Positions 10,896 through 21,865 of a stretch of DNA of 64,000 nucleotides are shown here, piece by piece. Source of the DNA: Dichomitus squalens LYAD-421 SS1 (lineage: Eukaryota > Basidiomycota > Agaricomycetes > Polyporales > Polyporaceae); NCBI RefSeq assembly GCF_000275845.1, contig NW_006766888.1, forward strand, positions 456,622 to 520,621, written 5' to 3'. Each line of letters opens with the position of its first letter. Within the stretch, counting starts at the first letter, position 1. A program made the translations under genes and the position numbers. The notes below the pieces were generated by a model. It had not been told where the DNA came from, searched no databases, and saw only the letters and a list, made by a program, of their open reading frames with translations.

Positions 10896-12500
10896 TACTA
10901 GGATGCGTATATGGACGCTGGGTCATTATGGGATCAGTGTACTCTTGAAGCTAGTGATACGGTTTAGGTGGATCCGAAACGCTGGTGTTTCGTACGTTCG
11001 GGCGAAAGGATTCGAAGACACGTCTTACAACCAGCTACAGCAGCCTGAGCGGGTGTATGGCAAGGGAGAGCGACTCATGAGAAAGTCCTAGCACATATAT
11101 CTTTTCGACGGTGTCGACGGCACTGCAACGTCAGCCTCGGACACTCAGCATCCGGGACTACGCGCCTCGCGATTGACGCTAGCCATGTGAGCGCAGTAGA
11201 GACAGCTGTGTTACACTCGTTGTGTGTTGTACACACGCACCGGCCAGATGATCTGAAACGTGAGGCACAATGCTTGTCGCATGTCAGGACAGACTATTGA
11301 CGGAACAGTGGAACAGGGCATAGGTCAGCCGTCGTTATGCGATGTTGGTTAATCAAGATACTCACTGTATGCCGAATCGCCATGGCCGAACCTGTAGGCA
11401 TTTCCAGCACACCAAGCTAGAGTGTAGAACGAGGACATGCTGATTGTGGCGGAAGTGTTCTCGTGACGAACGCACAGCACATGTGTGATTGACAGACTCT
11501 TGCGTCTGGTGCAGCTCGGAGGGGTAGTCTCTTGGCCGCCCATTGCATGATCATGCAAGGCCCGACTCGGTGGGGCATCTGCCGTCACTCCCAGAATAAG
11601 GAAGAAGTACACAAATGAGGCGTGACAAGACGCAATACCACACGAGAACGAGATAGCCTGATACGTTTTCTTTGGTGTAGCGGAATTACGGACGTTCTGA
11701 CACATCCCGCGGAGACGGAGAAGGCGACTAGTTCTGGATGTGGGTTCCGAGAGCTTTAACGACAGTTCTGACCCCTAACCTGGGGCATCTGTCTAGTCCG
11801 CTCGCCGTGCAGACACAGAATAGATACGAGAGCGTTGTGTAGCCGAGGGCGAGGTACAGTTCGGAGCGCTGCCACCGAGATCAGCCACAAGGAGTAAGCT
11901 AGAATGTACATGTACCACTCACTTCGATCTTCAATCCTGTCTTTCTGATTCAAATATCGTGAGAATCCGAGACGGGACTAGGCACACGAGAGGGGCGCAC
12001 GACACACCATGCTAAATGCAGGTGTGGAAGCATCGGTAAAGGAGCCGAGATGATGGTCCGTGTACTATCGGGCGACCAAGATAGCGTAGTAAGAATAACT
12101 TGTACACAACCACGCTGAGACATGTGTGGCACGAAAGCTTGAGTTCTGCCCGTTTCCGCAAGTTGTGGTAATGGTATCATCTGGTCTTGGACTGTAGAGA
12201 CTGCGATAACGGTTCAGGGAGGAACACTGATCACCGAGAAAAATTGCTGTGGTACTCGCCATGAATTCCGTGACATGTATGCTAGTATTCAGCGAGGTGT
12301 AATCGAGGAGAAGGCAAGCGGCAGGCGCGTCGCGGTAGTACGGCGACAAGAGATAGGCGTCTAATGTACCCCGAGAGGCGCGACATCCGCCGAGAAGAGC
12401 GCAACGCCGTCACATGATAGAAACGCGGTTCGCGTTTGGCGCGCAAAGTTGAACACAGACCTCGGCTTCGACCACCTCCACGACGACGGCGGATGCCACC
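10896..12500. other. Intergenic, no supported gene
   Basis: About 1.6 kb between the divergently transcribed MFS and Ase1-like genes. Minus-strand open frames at 12065-12349 and 11349-11705 have some hydrophobic content, but no domain or consistent splice pattern could be built. Confidence 0.5.
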
Positions 12501-15218
12501 ATGTCTACGACGATAACGTCTCTCTTAAACTCTCTGCATACACATTTGCAGTCACAAACACAGCTCCTGCCTACGCTCCATGCTCAGCTAGGCTTGCCTC
12601 CGACTGCTCTCCACGACGAACTATCCGCGCTGCAACAACAGCTCACCCAATGCATCGAAGGCCAGATTGAGCTACGACGAAAGCAGGTCGACGAGTGGAT
12701 GGAGAAGTGTGGTGCAGTGGAGGATCAGTGCATACGATATGGAAAGGCTCTGGGCGGTCACCTCAAGTCGTCAGGACCGAGTGTGGGGGAGATCAGGAAG
12801 GAACAGGTTCTCCCCCGCCGCTTCGAGCTTGTTTCAGATTACCACGAGAAACTGCGACAGGTCAGTACTTACTTCTATGGAGCGCCATTTTAGCCCCTGC
12901 TATACACCAGCACCGAGTCTGCACTTTAAGTTGCATATCACCCTGCCGCTTCCCGGTGGTTAAGGGGGCAGCGATCACTTTCTTCTCCGGCTCCCCATCC
13001 ATTCCTTTGCAGAGTGCTAACACGTGTCTTATAGCAATATCATACGAAGTTGGAGCAGCTCCTGAACCTCACAAGCAGGATATCCGCGCTAGCCAACACC
13101 CTTGGCCAAGATTTTTATGCGGCTGACATCCTTGAACCTGCCCCTGCCATTGGCGAAAATGAATACGACTCAACATCGCATCGAGACGTCACGCCAGAGC
13201 GCTTCTCCAAGTTAGAGAAGGAGTTGGTTCGCGGGAAGGGTGAAGTTGTGAGCGTGGTCTTTGAATGATTGCCTGGCCGATGCCTAACTCCTTGCTAGGC
13301 CAAGCGTCTCACTCAGCTCTCAGCGCATTTCGTCCAGATAGACTGGTTGTACACAGAACTGGGTATCACACCTCCTTCCTTAGACGACCTTCCTACCGCC
13401 TCCTCGTCTACCCTTGGCCTCCCTCCTCTCCCTCGCCCCGGTTCATCATGCGGCAGTCGAACAACAGGCCCAGACCCATTCCTCTCCACCTCTATGTCCA
13501 TCCCTATGTCAACGCCAACGCCCGCGTCGCGTCTCAAGCCCCTAACCCCACTCTTGTTCTTGTCTGACGATACGCCACAGACCACTCAGGTCGACCACCA
13601 GCGCGTCTTCGCGAAGTTCGTTGCCCGGATGGAAGAGCTTTCTGACGAGGATCTCCCAGACTCCAATGTTGCCGTCGGCCTGGAGGGCGTCGAGCCGACC
13701 CCGGCGCTAATGGCATGGGCCGAGGCCACCCGCGCGGACCTCGAGGAGACGAAGAAGCGGCGCGAGGCGCACATACAAGCGATGTACGACCAGCTCGAGG
13801 CGCTGTGGCGTAGGCTAGGCGTTACCGACGCGGAAATGGACGCGTTCGTAGAGGCCCAGCGTGGGAGCACCGACGTGACTATCAAAGCGTACGAGGAAGA
13901 ACTCGAGCGTATGCTGGAGCTGAAGCGCGAACGCATGGGCACGTTCATCGAGAATGCGCGCACTGAGATCACGAAGTTGTGGGATGAGCTTATGGTCGGC
14001 GAAGAAGAGCGGGCCGACTTCGCACCTTTCTTCGACGGTGGGTTTGGTGTAGTGCTAATCTGTAGTTGTGATCAGACGCTAAGCATCACCCCGATAGATG
14101 AGCATACGGAGGAGCTTCTATCCATTCACGAGGAAGAGATCAAGCGGCTAAAGGAGGAACGCCGGATGAAGGGTCCTTTGCTCCACAGCATCAAGAAGTA
14201 CTTCGACATCTGCGACGACGAGAAGGAGCTTGCAGCGTCCGCCAGCGATCAAAGCCGGTTACTTGGTAGAGGACCTCGGGATCCGGGGCGACTCCTTCGC
14301 GAGGAGAAGATGCGCAAACGAGTCACCAAAGAGAAACCTCGGGTAAGCAACTTCTCGAACGCTCTGTGTTCGCTATAACGCTGATGGCTATTCTAGTTGG
14401 AGCAGGATCTCCTAATGTCGCTGCCAGCATGGGAAGCGGAGACAGGCCGTGCATTCCTCGTCCACGGGATGAGCATGCTTCAGTTCCTGATGGACACGGT
14501 GAGCGTGTCAGACAAGGAGAATGCGAACAAGCGCACCAAAGGTCGCGCAGGCTCCGTCCCTCCACGCGCCACGACCCCCGCTAATGGCTCGAATCACCTT
14601 GCGCCCCCGACTTCGGGTCACGGAAAGTCCGGAGTGGTCACCCCAGCGATCCGCCCTGCGTCCACACTGGGAAGTTCGCATTCCGCGCCGAATAAGCGGC
14701 CGCGTCTTGGCGAAGCCACAGCTACGCACACCAACCGCGCCCCGTTGGGGAGCAGCCGCGGGCCCAGTGTCAACCGCGCTGCATCCCCGACCAAGATACC
14801 CCTCCCAGGCAAGACTCCAACAACAGCAGCAGGCTCGTCTCTCCCCCGTCCTGTTTCTATCGCCATGCCCGTACCGAAGCCGGGCACGGCGCACCATGCG
14901 CTCGGGCACGGGCGCGTGCCGTCCGCCCAGCAACTCGGATCCAGCCATTCATACGGGATGTACCAACCGGGACATCGCGCAGCGTCCTACATGTCATCAT
15001 CAACTTCCTCCTCATCGATGTATGCGTCGGGCACTGGGAGATATGGCGCCCCTGCGCCGAGTGCGGCGGCCGTCGCAAAGAAGGCGTCGCGCGCGAGGAG
15101 GGAGAGCTTCAAGCCGAGGCCGAGCGTGGACGAAGACTGGGCGGCGGACGTCGGGCTTGGAGGGCGTCGGTGGGCTGGTTTCGCTGGCGCAGTGAAGGAG
15201 GAGGACGAGGAGTACTGA
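12501..15218 (+). CDS. ASE1: Ase1/PRC1/MAP65 microtubule-bundling protein
   Basis: Five exons (12501-12860, 13035-13247, 13299-14037, 14098-14342, 14397-15218) give about 792 aa without a phase break. The N-terminal half is coiled coil (dimerisation rod). The conserved spectrin-like microtubule-binding part contains EALWRRLGV, ITKLWDELMV, LSIHEEEIKRLKEE and KYFDICDDEKEL, the signature region of MAP65/PRC1/Ase1. The tail from about residue 545 is rich in Ser, Pro and Arg and low in complexity, like the regulatory C-termini of this family. The protein cross-links antiparallel microtubules at the spindle midzone in anaphase. The tail carries several Ser-Pro sites that suit cyclin-dependent kinase control, which is an inference. 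The first intron is long for this window (174 nt). Confidence 0.93.
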
Positions 15219-15702
15219 GGGGCGTCGAGCTCGTGAGCCTATAGCGGCCTGACGTGCGACATATAGATGTGCGCGGCAGGCTGAGGTTTGGCTGGCATAC
15301 CTCCCAGTGCGTCTGCGGGGTATCTTCAGTGATTTCTGGTTTTGTTCGAGAACACTCCGCAGGCATCGGTGACTTATGCGCACATATCTAACTTCAATTA
15401 TGCTATGCGGCTCTCTTCTAGTGTATTAGTTCACGATCTTACGCCTCGTTATGATTTCCTACTCTGTAACTGTGTGTACAGTATCGTGATTGGCAGGCAA
15501 TGCCGTTATGGACGCATGGTCGGACATCGACTATCTTCGCCAAGAGATACACTTCGCGTCCAGCTTGAGTCTCTTCGGTGTCGTATCGTTGATGACGGCT
15601 TGATGTCTCGTGTAGTTGAGCGGAGCTGATCACATTTGCCCAGCTCAGTCACTTCAAGCCTCTCGATGTTGCCAGCACATAGACCAGAGTGCTCTCCCAA
15701 TA
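15219..15702. other. Intergenic, nothing recognised
   Basis: Holds the 3' UTR side of the Ase1-like gene up to the start of the GATTCTG repeat. Only short open frames are present. Confidence 0.55.
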
Positions 15703-16124
15703 GGGGAGGTCAGAGTGGGCGATTTTGCCTGCGATTCTGCCTTGATTCTAGTTCGATTCTCGACAGAAGCGGCCTGGGGAAGCGTCCCAAAATCGGAGGC
15801 AGGCTTGACCTACCCCCTTCATGCACAGCGACTCCGCACGCGATCCTGACTGCAATTCCGCAGGTGTTGAGGCATTCGATGGGCGCAGCGAGTTTCGGGC
15901 GGTTTGATTATGTAGTATTCCTTCTCAGAACCCATTTTGCCCGTTGATGTGGGTCGTCGCGACCGTGGGCTTACTCCGGCTCTGCTGTTTCTTCATGGCT
16001 CGTGTAGAGGAGACAGGTTTCGCTGGATGGATAGTATGAGCAAAACAGTTCGAGTTTGAGGCTTTGCTACAACAGATGTGATGCGCGATCAGGCCGACCG
16101 CGAAAACAGTTTCTTGCATATATT

Positions 16125-16464
16125 AGGGGAGGTCAGAGTGCGCGATTCTGAAGCGATTCTCCAAGCGATTCTGAGGCGATTCTTGATATCTGAATCGTAT
16201 CAAAATCGCGGCCTACTCTGACCACCCCATACCGAAGGAAGATTCTGGGAACGATTATGGTCGCGATTCTGGGGAGGATTTTGGGGGAGGCAGAAGCGCG
16301 GACAGCAGAATCGCGATTCTGGAGGGCAGAAGCTCCTCCGGAGGAGCTTCTGCGATTCTGCGCGATTCTGCCAAAATCGCGATTCTGAGAACAAAATCAC
16401 CTCCAGAATCGTCCTCCAGAATCGTCCCAGAATCGCCCCGTAATCGTGCACTCTGACCACCCCT
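16125..16464. mobile_element. Nested 340-bp element with 23-bp inverted ends
   Basis: The left end AGGGGAGGTCAGAGTGCGCG and the inverted right end agree at 21 of 23 positions. A 3-bp ATT flanks each side (16122-16124, 16465-16467). An extra copy of the right-end motif ACTCTGACCACCCC sits inside at 16215-16228, so the structure is at least partly compound. The interior repeats the GATTCTG word and holds a 28-bp perfect palindrome. Confidence 0.6.
16326..16353. repeat. 28-bp perfect palindrome
   Basis: The sequence from 16326 to 16353 reads the same on both strands, centred between 16339 and 16340 on CCTCCGGAGG. It lies inside the GATTCTG-rich element. Confidence 0.95.
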
Positions 16465-16827
16465 ATTGGGTGCTTAGGTACTGTATATGGACTTATTGAG
16501 GGTGAACCCACGTATCATATGCTGTTATGGGTGCGTTGAGCAGAATCGCGAGCTGAAGCAGAATCGGATTCGAAAGCAGCGATTCCGAAGGCAAAAGCGA
16601 CGATTCTGCCTTGAATCGCTCGAAGCGCCCGCTTCCCGAGTAAATCCGAAAGCGCTTCAGGACTCGAAACGGACCTGGAATCGTTGTCAGAATCGGCCAG
16701 AATCGTCCACTCTGACCTCCCCATATGTGCGGGCTCTGTCCGCAGTCCCGCGGCGGTAAAGTCGCTGTCAGACGAATGTCAGACTGGGGCTGTGCATGCT
16801 GCAACGTTCATCTTCGCAACAACTCAC

Positions 16828-17182
16828 GAGCCAGGGGATCGTCGCTGAACGCAAACGAATCGTGTGCTGAATGGTGATATCAGCTTTGCTCGAAGACAAG
16901 TCCAATGCAATGCACGTTGCTACTCACCTCCAAGGAACGTCACGTTGCCATAGCTTCGATTGCAAAGTTCTGCATGACCGTTGCAAACGTCCGCTCTGCC
17001 GCAGGAAGGTCAGCAACCGCGCAAGGTGCAGGTACACGAGGCGTTGATGGAGCCCGGGACGGCGCTCCGGGTAAGTGGACATGAGAACCGTAACATGGTA
17101 CGCACCTTCTCTGTGGGATTATGGCACCCTTGACCGAAGCGATAGCGGCCGCTACGCTCAGGAGGAATGACGCTGCTCGCAT
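16828..17182 (-). pseudogene. 5' half of a PLC-like phosphodiesterase (PI-PLC X-type), inverted
   Basis: Four exons on the minus strand: 17182-17106, 17064-17018, 16969-16928 and 16866-16828. The product begins with a secretion signal (MRAASFLLSVAAAIASVKGA). A Cys-containing segment and LCNRSYGNVTFLGAHDSFAF follow. GxHxS with its His is the first catalytic histidine of fungal PLC-like phosphodiesterases. The last exon ends GCT C before a good GTGAGT donor, after which no further exon exists on this strand. The missing remainder lies on the opposite strand from 18301, starts with the matching phase, and carries the second catalytic His. If transcribed as it stands, read-through gives only a few residues before a stop. 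Best explained by a small inversion with one break inside an intron; a misassembly is the main alternative. Confidence 0.8.
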
Positions 17183-17537
17183 GTCGTGGGTTGTGAACGT
17201 ACGGCGGAGGGAACGGGCGTAAGGAAAGGGGGCGTAAATACAAGAACGGGTCTAATAATGGCTGAGCCGGCAGCTGGGGACAGGAAGAGAAGCATCGAAG
17301 GTGGCTATTTGAGGGAACGACGCATGTGGGCTGACGCTTTCGATGCCATGACACCTGATGACCGTCCTGGTCTGCAGCACAGCAGCACAAGCCAAGGAGT
17401 CTCACTTGTCGAGCTGTGATGCGCATGCACAGCTTCTCAGCAGATCGACGCAGGCGGAGGACCTGTTGGCGGGTGACGAGAGGCAATCTGATGGTCCTGG
17501 ACGCGTTGAGAGGCCATTGATGGCGACTGATGGTATC

Positions 17538-17779
17538 GCCGAATCTTCCGCATACGGCAAGGTACCGACCTCATTCCTCGTGCGGCGTGCCCGTTGTTTT
17601 CCAAAGGCTCACAGAAATATCTGAATCGCGAATGTGTTGAATACGAAAGCTTCCACGTCGATTGACACTACCCTCAAGGCACTTTGTGAGGGGAGAGGAG
17701 CGTCAGCCTCGCTCGTGGGTTTTCGATCGAAGGCGAGCATGTCGGCTGGTCTCGCTTAGCCCATCACCTCTGAACGCGT
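17538..17779 (+). repeat. Direct repeat, copy 1
   Basis: About 240 bp that recurs at 17852-18112 with scattered substitutions and small indels. Both copies share CCGCATACGGCAAGGTACC near the left end and CTCGCTTAGCCCATCACCTC near the right end. Confidence 0.85.
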
Positions 17780-17780
17780 A

Positions 17781-18147
17781 GGGCCGCTCAATTCTTGAGG
17801 ACGCAGGACGCAGGACGCACTCAGAGCTCGTTTGATGGATGTGATGCGCTAGCCGAACCTGCCGCATACGGCAAGGTACCAACCTCATTTCTCGTGCCCG
17901 TTGTTTTCCAAGAGGTCTGTCGTGTCCCAAACCTCACATAAAAATATGAACCGCGAGTATGTTGAAGACGAAAGCTTTCCGCGTCGATTGACACTACCCT
18001 TGAGGCACTTTGTGAGGGGGGAGGAGTGTTATCGTCGCTCGAGGGGTTCCGAAGGCGAGCTTGTCGGCTAGTCTCGCTTAGCCCATCACCTCCATCAATG
18101 GCCTCTAACGCGTCCTGCGTCCTGCGTCCTCAAGAATTGAGCGGCCC
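17781..18147. repeat. Perfect 37-bp inverted repeat pair
   Basis: The arms 17781-17817 and 18111-18147 are exact reverse complements. Each includes two to three repeats of GGACGCA next to GGGCCGCTCAATTCTTGA. A second, outer pair (17499-17523 and 18092-18115) matches with one indel. Such nested inverted copies are common scars of break repair and inversion. Confidence 0.9.
17852..18112 (+). repeat. Direct repeat, copy 2
   Basis: Diverged second copy of 17538-17779. It is bracketed by a perfect 37-bp inverted repeat (17781-17817 and 18111-18147), so the copy lies in the loop of a large stem. Confidence 0.85.
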
Positions 18148-18300
18148 TCGTCCAGCGTCCACAAGAATTGAGCGGCTCAAACAAGATGGATGTACGTAAT
18201 GATTCAGCGTCCCTCCCAGCGTTGCTTAGCACAAGTGTAGACACGGAAGGACGTCGCCATTCTGTTCTCAAGCTCGTCAGCTCACGGCTTTGGCATTTAG

Positions 18301-19287
18301 TTGCTGCCGACCAGCAGGTTGACATCCCTACCCAGCTCGGCCTTGGCGTTCGCCTGCTTCAAGCCCAAGCACATGTGTTCGTACTCTTACAGCGCTCCAG
18401 GAGCATTGTTGTTGAACTTCCCGTTGCAGCAACGACGGCGTCCTTCACTTCTGTCACACGAGCTGCGTAAGTCTAGAATCTGGCCTGTCGTTGCCCTGTC
18501 CGCTCACCGTATACTATATCACAGCTGCTGTTCGATGGCGGAACTGTCGAGGATTACCTCAACAAGGTTCACGACTTCCTGACGGCGAACCCTAACGAGG
18601 TCCTCACCCTCCTGTTCACGAACCCCGAGGGTGCGTCTCTCCCCGACCTCTGGGACCCACCATTCCAGGCGTCCGGCATCGCCGACCTGGCCTACGTCCC
18701 TCCTAGCATCCCCGTCAAGCAGAGTGACGTACGTATACTCCTCCGAATAGCACAAGCCCAAATATTGAGTTCCTACGTGCCCACTTCAGTGGCCGACGCT
18801 CGGCGACCTTATCGACAGCGGCAAGCGCGTCATCGTCTTCCTCGACGCGGGCGCGGACACGGACCGCTCCGTGCCGTACATCCTCCCGGAGTTTGAGATG
18901 GTGTGGGAGACGCCGTTCTCGGTCACGGACGCGACGTTCCCGTGCAGCGTCGACCGCATCAACGGCCCGCTCTCGACGGAAGACCACATGTACATGATCA
19001 ACCACTCGCTGAACAAGAACATACTTGACACGGGCATCATCGTCTCCGACCCCAAGGACGCGCCCACGACCAACAGCGTCAGCTCGTACGTGCAGTCTGC
19101 CTTGTCTCTGGTGGAGGACATGGGGCATCGCTGACTTGGTCTTCGACGATGACGATGCAGGATCTTGGCTAATGCGGGCGGCTGCGAGGGCTTCGCTGCG
19201 GGCCGCGCCCCCAACTTCGTCCTCCTCGACTTCGTGAACCTCGGGCAAGGCCTCGACGCGGTCAACCAGCTGAACGGGCTGGCGTGA
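18301..19287 (+). pseudogene. 3' half of the PLC-like phosphodiesterase
   Basis: Plus-strand exons 18301-18376, 18430-18466, 18525-18728, 18790-19085 and 19161-19287. The first exon follows an acceptor (CATTTAG) and starts with two bases that complete the codon left open by the 5' half at 16828. It reads LAADQQVDIPTQLGLGVRLL. Then come LHFCHTSC, with the second catalytic His, then LLFDGGTVEDYL, NPNEVLTLLFTNPEG and GKRVIVFLDAGAD, all typical of the fungal PLC-like phosphodiesterase superfamily. The product ends in FVLLDFVNLGQGL...LNGLA. No start codon or signal sequence is available on this strand, so the piece cannot give the normal secreted enzyme. All splice signals remain intact, which points to a recent event. 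Confidence 0.82.
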
Positions 19288-20420
19288 GTACCCATCATCA
19301 TGATATAGTTGTCCCCCCTCCCGTTCCCTACCCCTCCTCCCTCTCCTCGCCTCGCCCATCCCATCATGCTTGTTGTCACCTTCACACGGGATGGGCGGTT
19401 TGCGTTGGAAACGTCGTCTCGTCCTTGTGCTTTGGACGCTAAGGTGCACCCTGCGTACCGGACATTGAAAATAGAGGGAAGAACTCGACCTCGGGCGCGA
19501 TGTCGATGTTGCGACCACCGGGAATGGGATATGGACTAGCTGTACTATTGACGACAATGATGATTTCGCTCTGAGATGCTGCTATTCATTCGCCCCCGTC
19601 TGTGCGGCTCCTCCGCAGTACTGATATATTAGAAGCGTTTCGTGGGCACCTAAGCGCCAAGCAAACGCTCTTCGAAACAGCTGCAGCACGATGTGGCCTA
19701 TGGAAATTGACGGCATTGTGATCCCGCCTGTACTAATCAATGCAGTTTCCGGTCAATATTCCATCTTATATGCACTTTTTAGACCCAACCGAGAGAGCAC
19801 CCAGATACGCGATACAACCTATACAAGCGATACTGCATCCCGACATCTATGCACTTACAGAGGAACTTTCCTTTCCCGGAAATAACTGTGTAGCACACGA
19901 AGAGGCGACTGGCTAATTGTGTGGTAAGTCCGCCGCTCTACACTGCTTCTCTGCAGAGGGGATATTCCATGAAACTGATATCATTTTGTTCGCACTGCGC
20001 GGATACAACAAATGCGGCGAAGGGGATTGCCAGTGGTGCGTCTATGTGCAACAGCAATCATCAACACGGTTCGAGGGTGCCAGTGGTAGCTGCACCGCAC
20101 CTAGGTGACGAATAGCGCTTCCCTCGGCCAGAAGTTGCTCGCGGCTATGTCGGGTGAGGCTCATCGATATCATCTATGGCGCAGGTCATCGAAACTGGAG
20201 GTCCCTCGCGACCCCCTGATATATGAAGTGCGTTGGAACTGTCAATCTCTCCACTCACTTTTAAGAACTGAACAAGCAATAGCGCATTCCTCAGACTCAC
20301 GTTTGTTACCGTCCAGCAACAATTCAATCCTTCCCTTCCCCTGGCTGGCACGTAGTTCGTCACCGTTCGTCACTAGTCTCGTCCTCCATAAACATCACAG
20401 TAGACGCCGGCTACCAGGAG
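19288..20420. other. Intergenic, nothing recognised
   Basis: About 1.1 kb between the PLC-like 3' half and the DUF6533 gene. Only short open frames without family motifs. Confidence 0.55.
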
Positions 20421-21865
20421 ATGCCGTTAGCAGAGCTGAGTTATCTCATTAGCATGTAAGGGCACATCCTGTCAACGGGAGCTTAGATTATTGACGATAA
20501 TAATCATCACCTTGCAGAGAGATATCCAACTACGCTACTGTTGCTATCATAGGTAAACACGACGTGGAGAGCTATGTTTATGTGCTGAACATCCACTTGT
20601 CAGTTGTCGTCATCTATGAATGCCTAATAACGATTGACCGCGAAGTCAACTTCGCCTGGAACGGCTGGAGCCGCCAAGTCTCATGGGCGAGATGTGTTTT
20701 TCTTCTAAACCGTTACCTCACTATCTTGCTGTGCGTGACTGGGTGCATTCAAATTTCGTCTACTTTCAAGACGGCCCTGGTAAGAGTTCTCCCTGAAGCT
20801 CAGATCGAAAGGGCTCTAACGGACTCGTGAACATGCTTCCACAGAGGTAGGCGTTGGTTACTGCCATGCTCTGTGCTTCCTGCAAGGTTCGAATGCCCCT
20901 TGCAGCTGTGCTATTCCGATGAGGATGATACAAGCATCTGAAGTCACTCTTTACGTCGTATGGGCAGGTGCGTTACTCCCAGTCACAGCCTGAGACTCAT
21001 GGTGCACGGTCTGACGAATGACCAGCGTTCGCCGGGATTCGCGTCTATGCCATTAGTGGCTGTAATCGGTCGAAGACCACCGTCGTAGTTGTGCTTGCTT
21101 TGGTACCTGCAGTCACCAGCGTGGTATGAGCTTGGTCACTCCTAACACAAAATATGACACGAGTCTCACCTGCTCCCAGTACCTTTACACCCTAGGGTCT
21201 GTCGTCGTTACCCCCCAAGGGTGCGGTGAAGTAATGTTTATATCACAATTTCGGACTTATACCAAGTAGGTGGGTTGGATTCATGGTGTATATTCCGACT
21301 CATGGTGTTTCTTTTAGATGTAGGCCGCACTGAATCTGATCATTGTCTCGCCGACGTTGAGATTGCCCATGACAGTATCTGTGGTTGCTAGGTTTTGCAT
21401 AGTTTTATCCGAAGGCATCGTGTTGGTAGTGACTTGGCTGGCGCATGGAACACTTTCGTTGTTGCACGAAAGCTCAACATCAAGGTGTCTTTCATAAGTT
21501 TCATATTGAAAGCCGGCACTATCCACGTCAGGTGCGCGTGGATACAATATGTGCGGGACACATGAATGTACGACACTGAGACTATGCTGATTAGTATTGT
21601 ATCATCATTCAATATCTTGCGGGTCATCTGCGACTTTGTGAACATCGGCGACTTCTTGACCAACCTCTTTTCTCTCGGGGACTTGTAAGCCCAAGAACTG
21701 CATTTGCGATACGTCCGAATTCACATACACGACTTCCACAGGTTCACGCCCATCCTCATCTCACGCTTCTTCTTCGACCTCCACGATCTTACCACCCGCG
21801 ACCCGAAGCTCTCACAGATCATCTCGACAGGGCATGTACTGAAAGAAACCGAGTCGGCCGTCTGA
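20421..21865 (+). CDS. DUF6533-type multi-spanning membrane protein
   Basis: Multi-exon gene on the plus strand. Early exons 20421-20455, 20518-20552 and 20604-20779 encode EISNYATVAIIVVVIYECLI and TIDREVNFAWNG followed by FLLNRYLTILL, the conserved N-terminal DUF6533 pattern (Tyr, acidic residue, LNRY). Further exons give WAAFAGIRVYAISGCN, a hallmark of the helix 3-4 region, then LVPAVTSV, VARFCIVLSEGIVLVVTW and finally FTPILISRFFFDLHDL. About six to seven membrane helices are implied. The family is abundant in agaricomycetes and has no known biochemical role. The part from about 21490 to 21640 shows stops in all three frames unless a further intron is assumed, so the gene could be slightly damaged. 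Confidence 0.72.

Larger units (their letters stand above)
15703..16722. mobile_element. Putative non-autonomous TIR element, GATTCTG-rich (outer copy)
   Basis: The left end GGGGAGGTCAGAGTGG (15703-15718) is repeated exactly in inverted form at 16707-16722. A 3-bp ATA flanks both ends. The inside is crowded with about twenty GATTCT/AGAATC words in both orientations. It has no coding potential. A second copy with the same type of ends is nested inside. The ends and small size suggest a MITE-like element, but the family is not recognised and the 3-bp flank repeat is weak evidence. Confidence 0.55.
17183..18300. other. Rearranged spacer between the two halves of the PLC-like gene
   Basis: No gene is supported. 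It should contain the original promoter of the 5' half on its left side. The rest is built of a direct duplication and two inverted repeat pairs, listed separately, up to the residual intron in front of 18301. Confidence 0.6.

Noticed and set aside
12065..12349. Possible decayed DUF6533 gene on the minus strand (LNRY and LLLDY words)
   Set aside because: Spacing between the words is wrong, frames disagree, and no further family motif follows.
16940..17182. An 80-aa secreted peptide gene read straight from the ATG at 17182
   Set aside because: Splicing gives a better match to the N-terminus of PLC-like phosphodiesterases, with correct phases over three introns.
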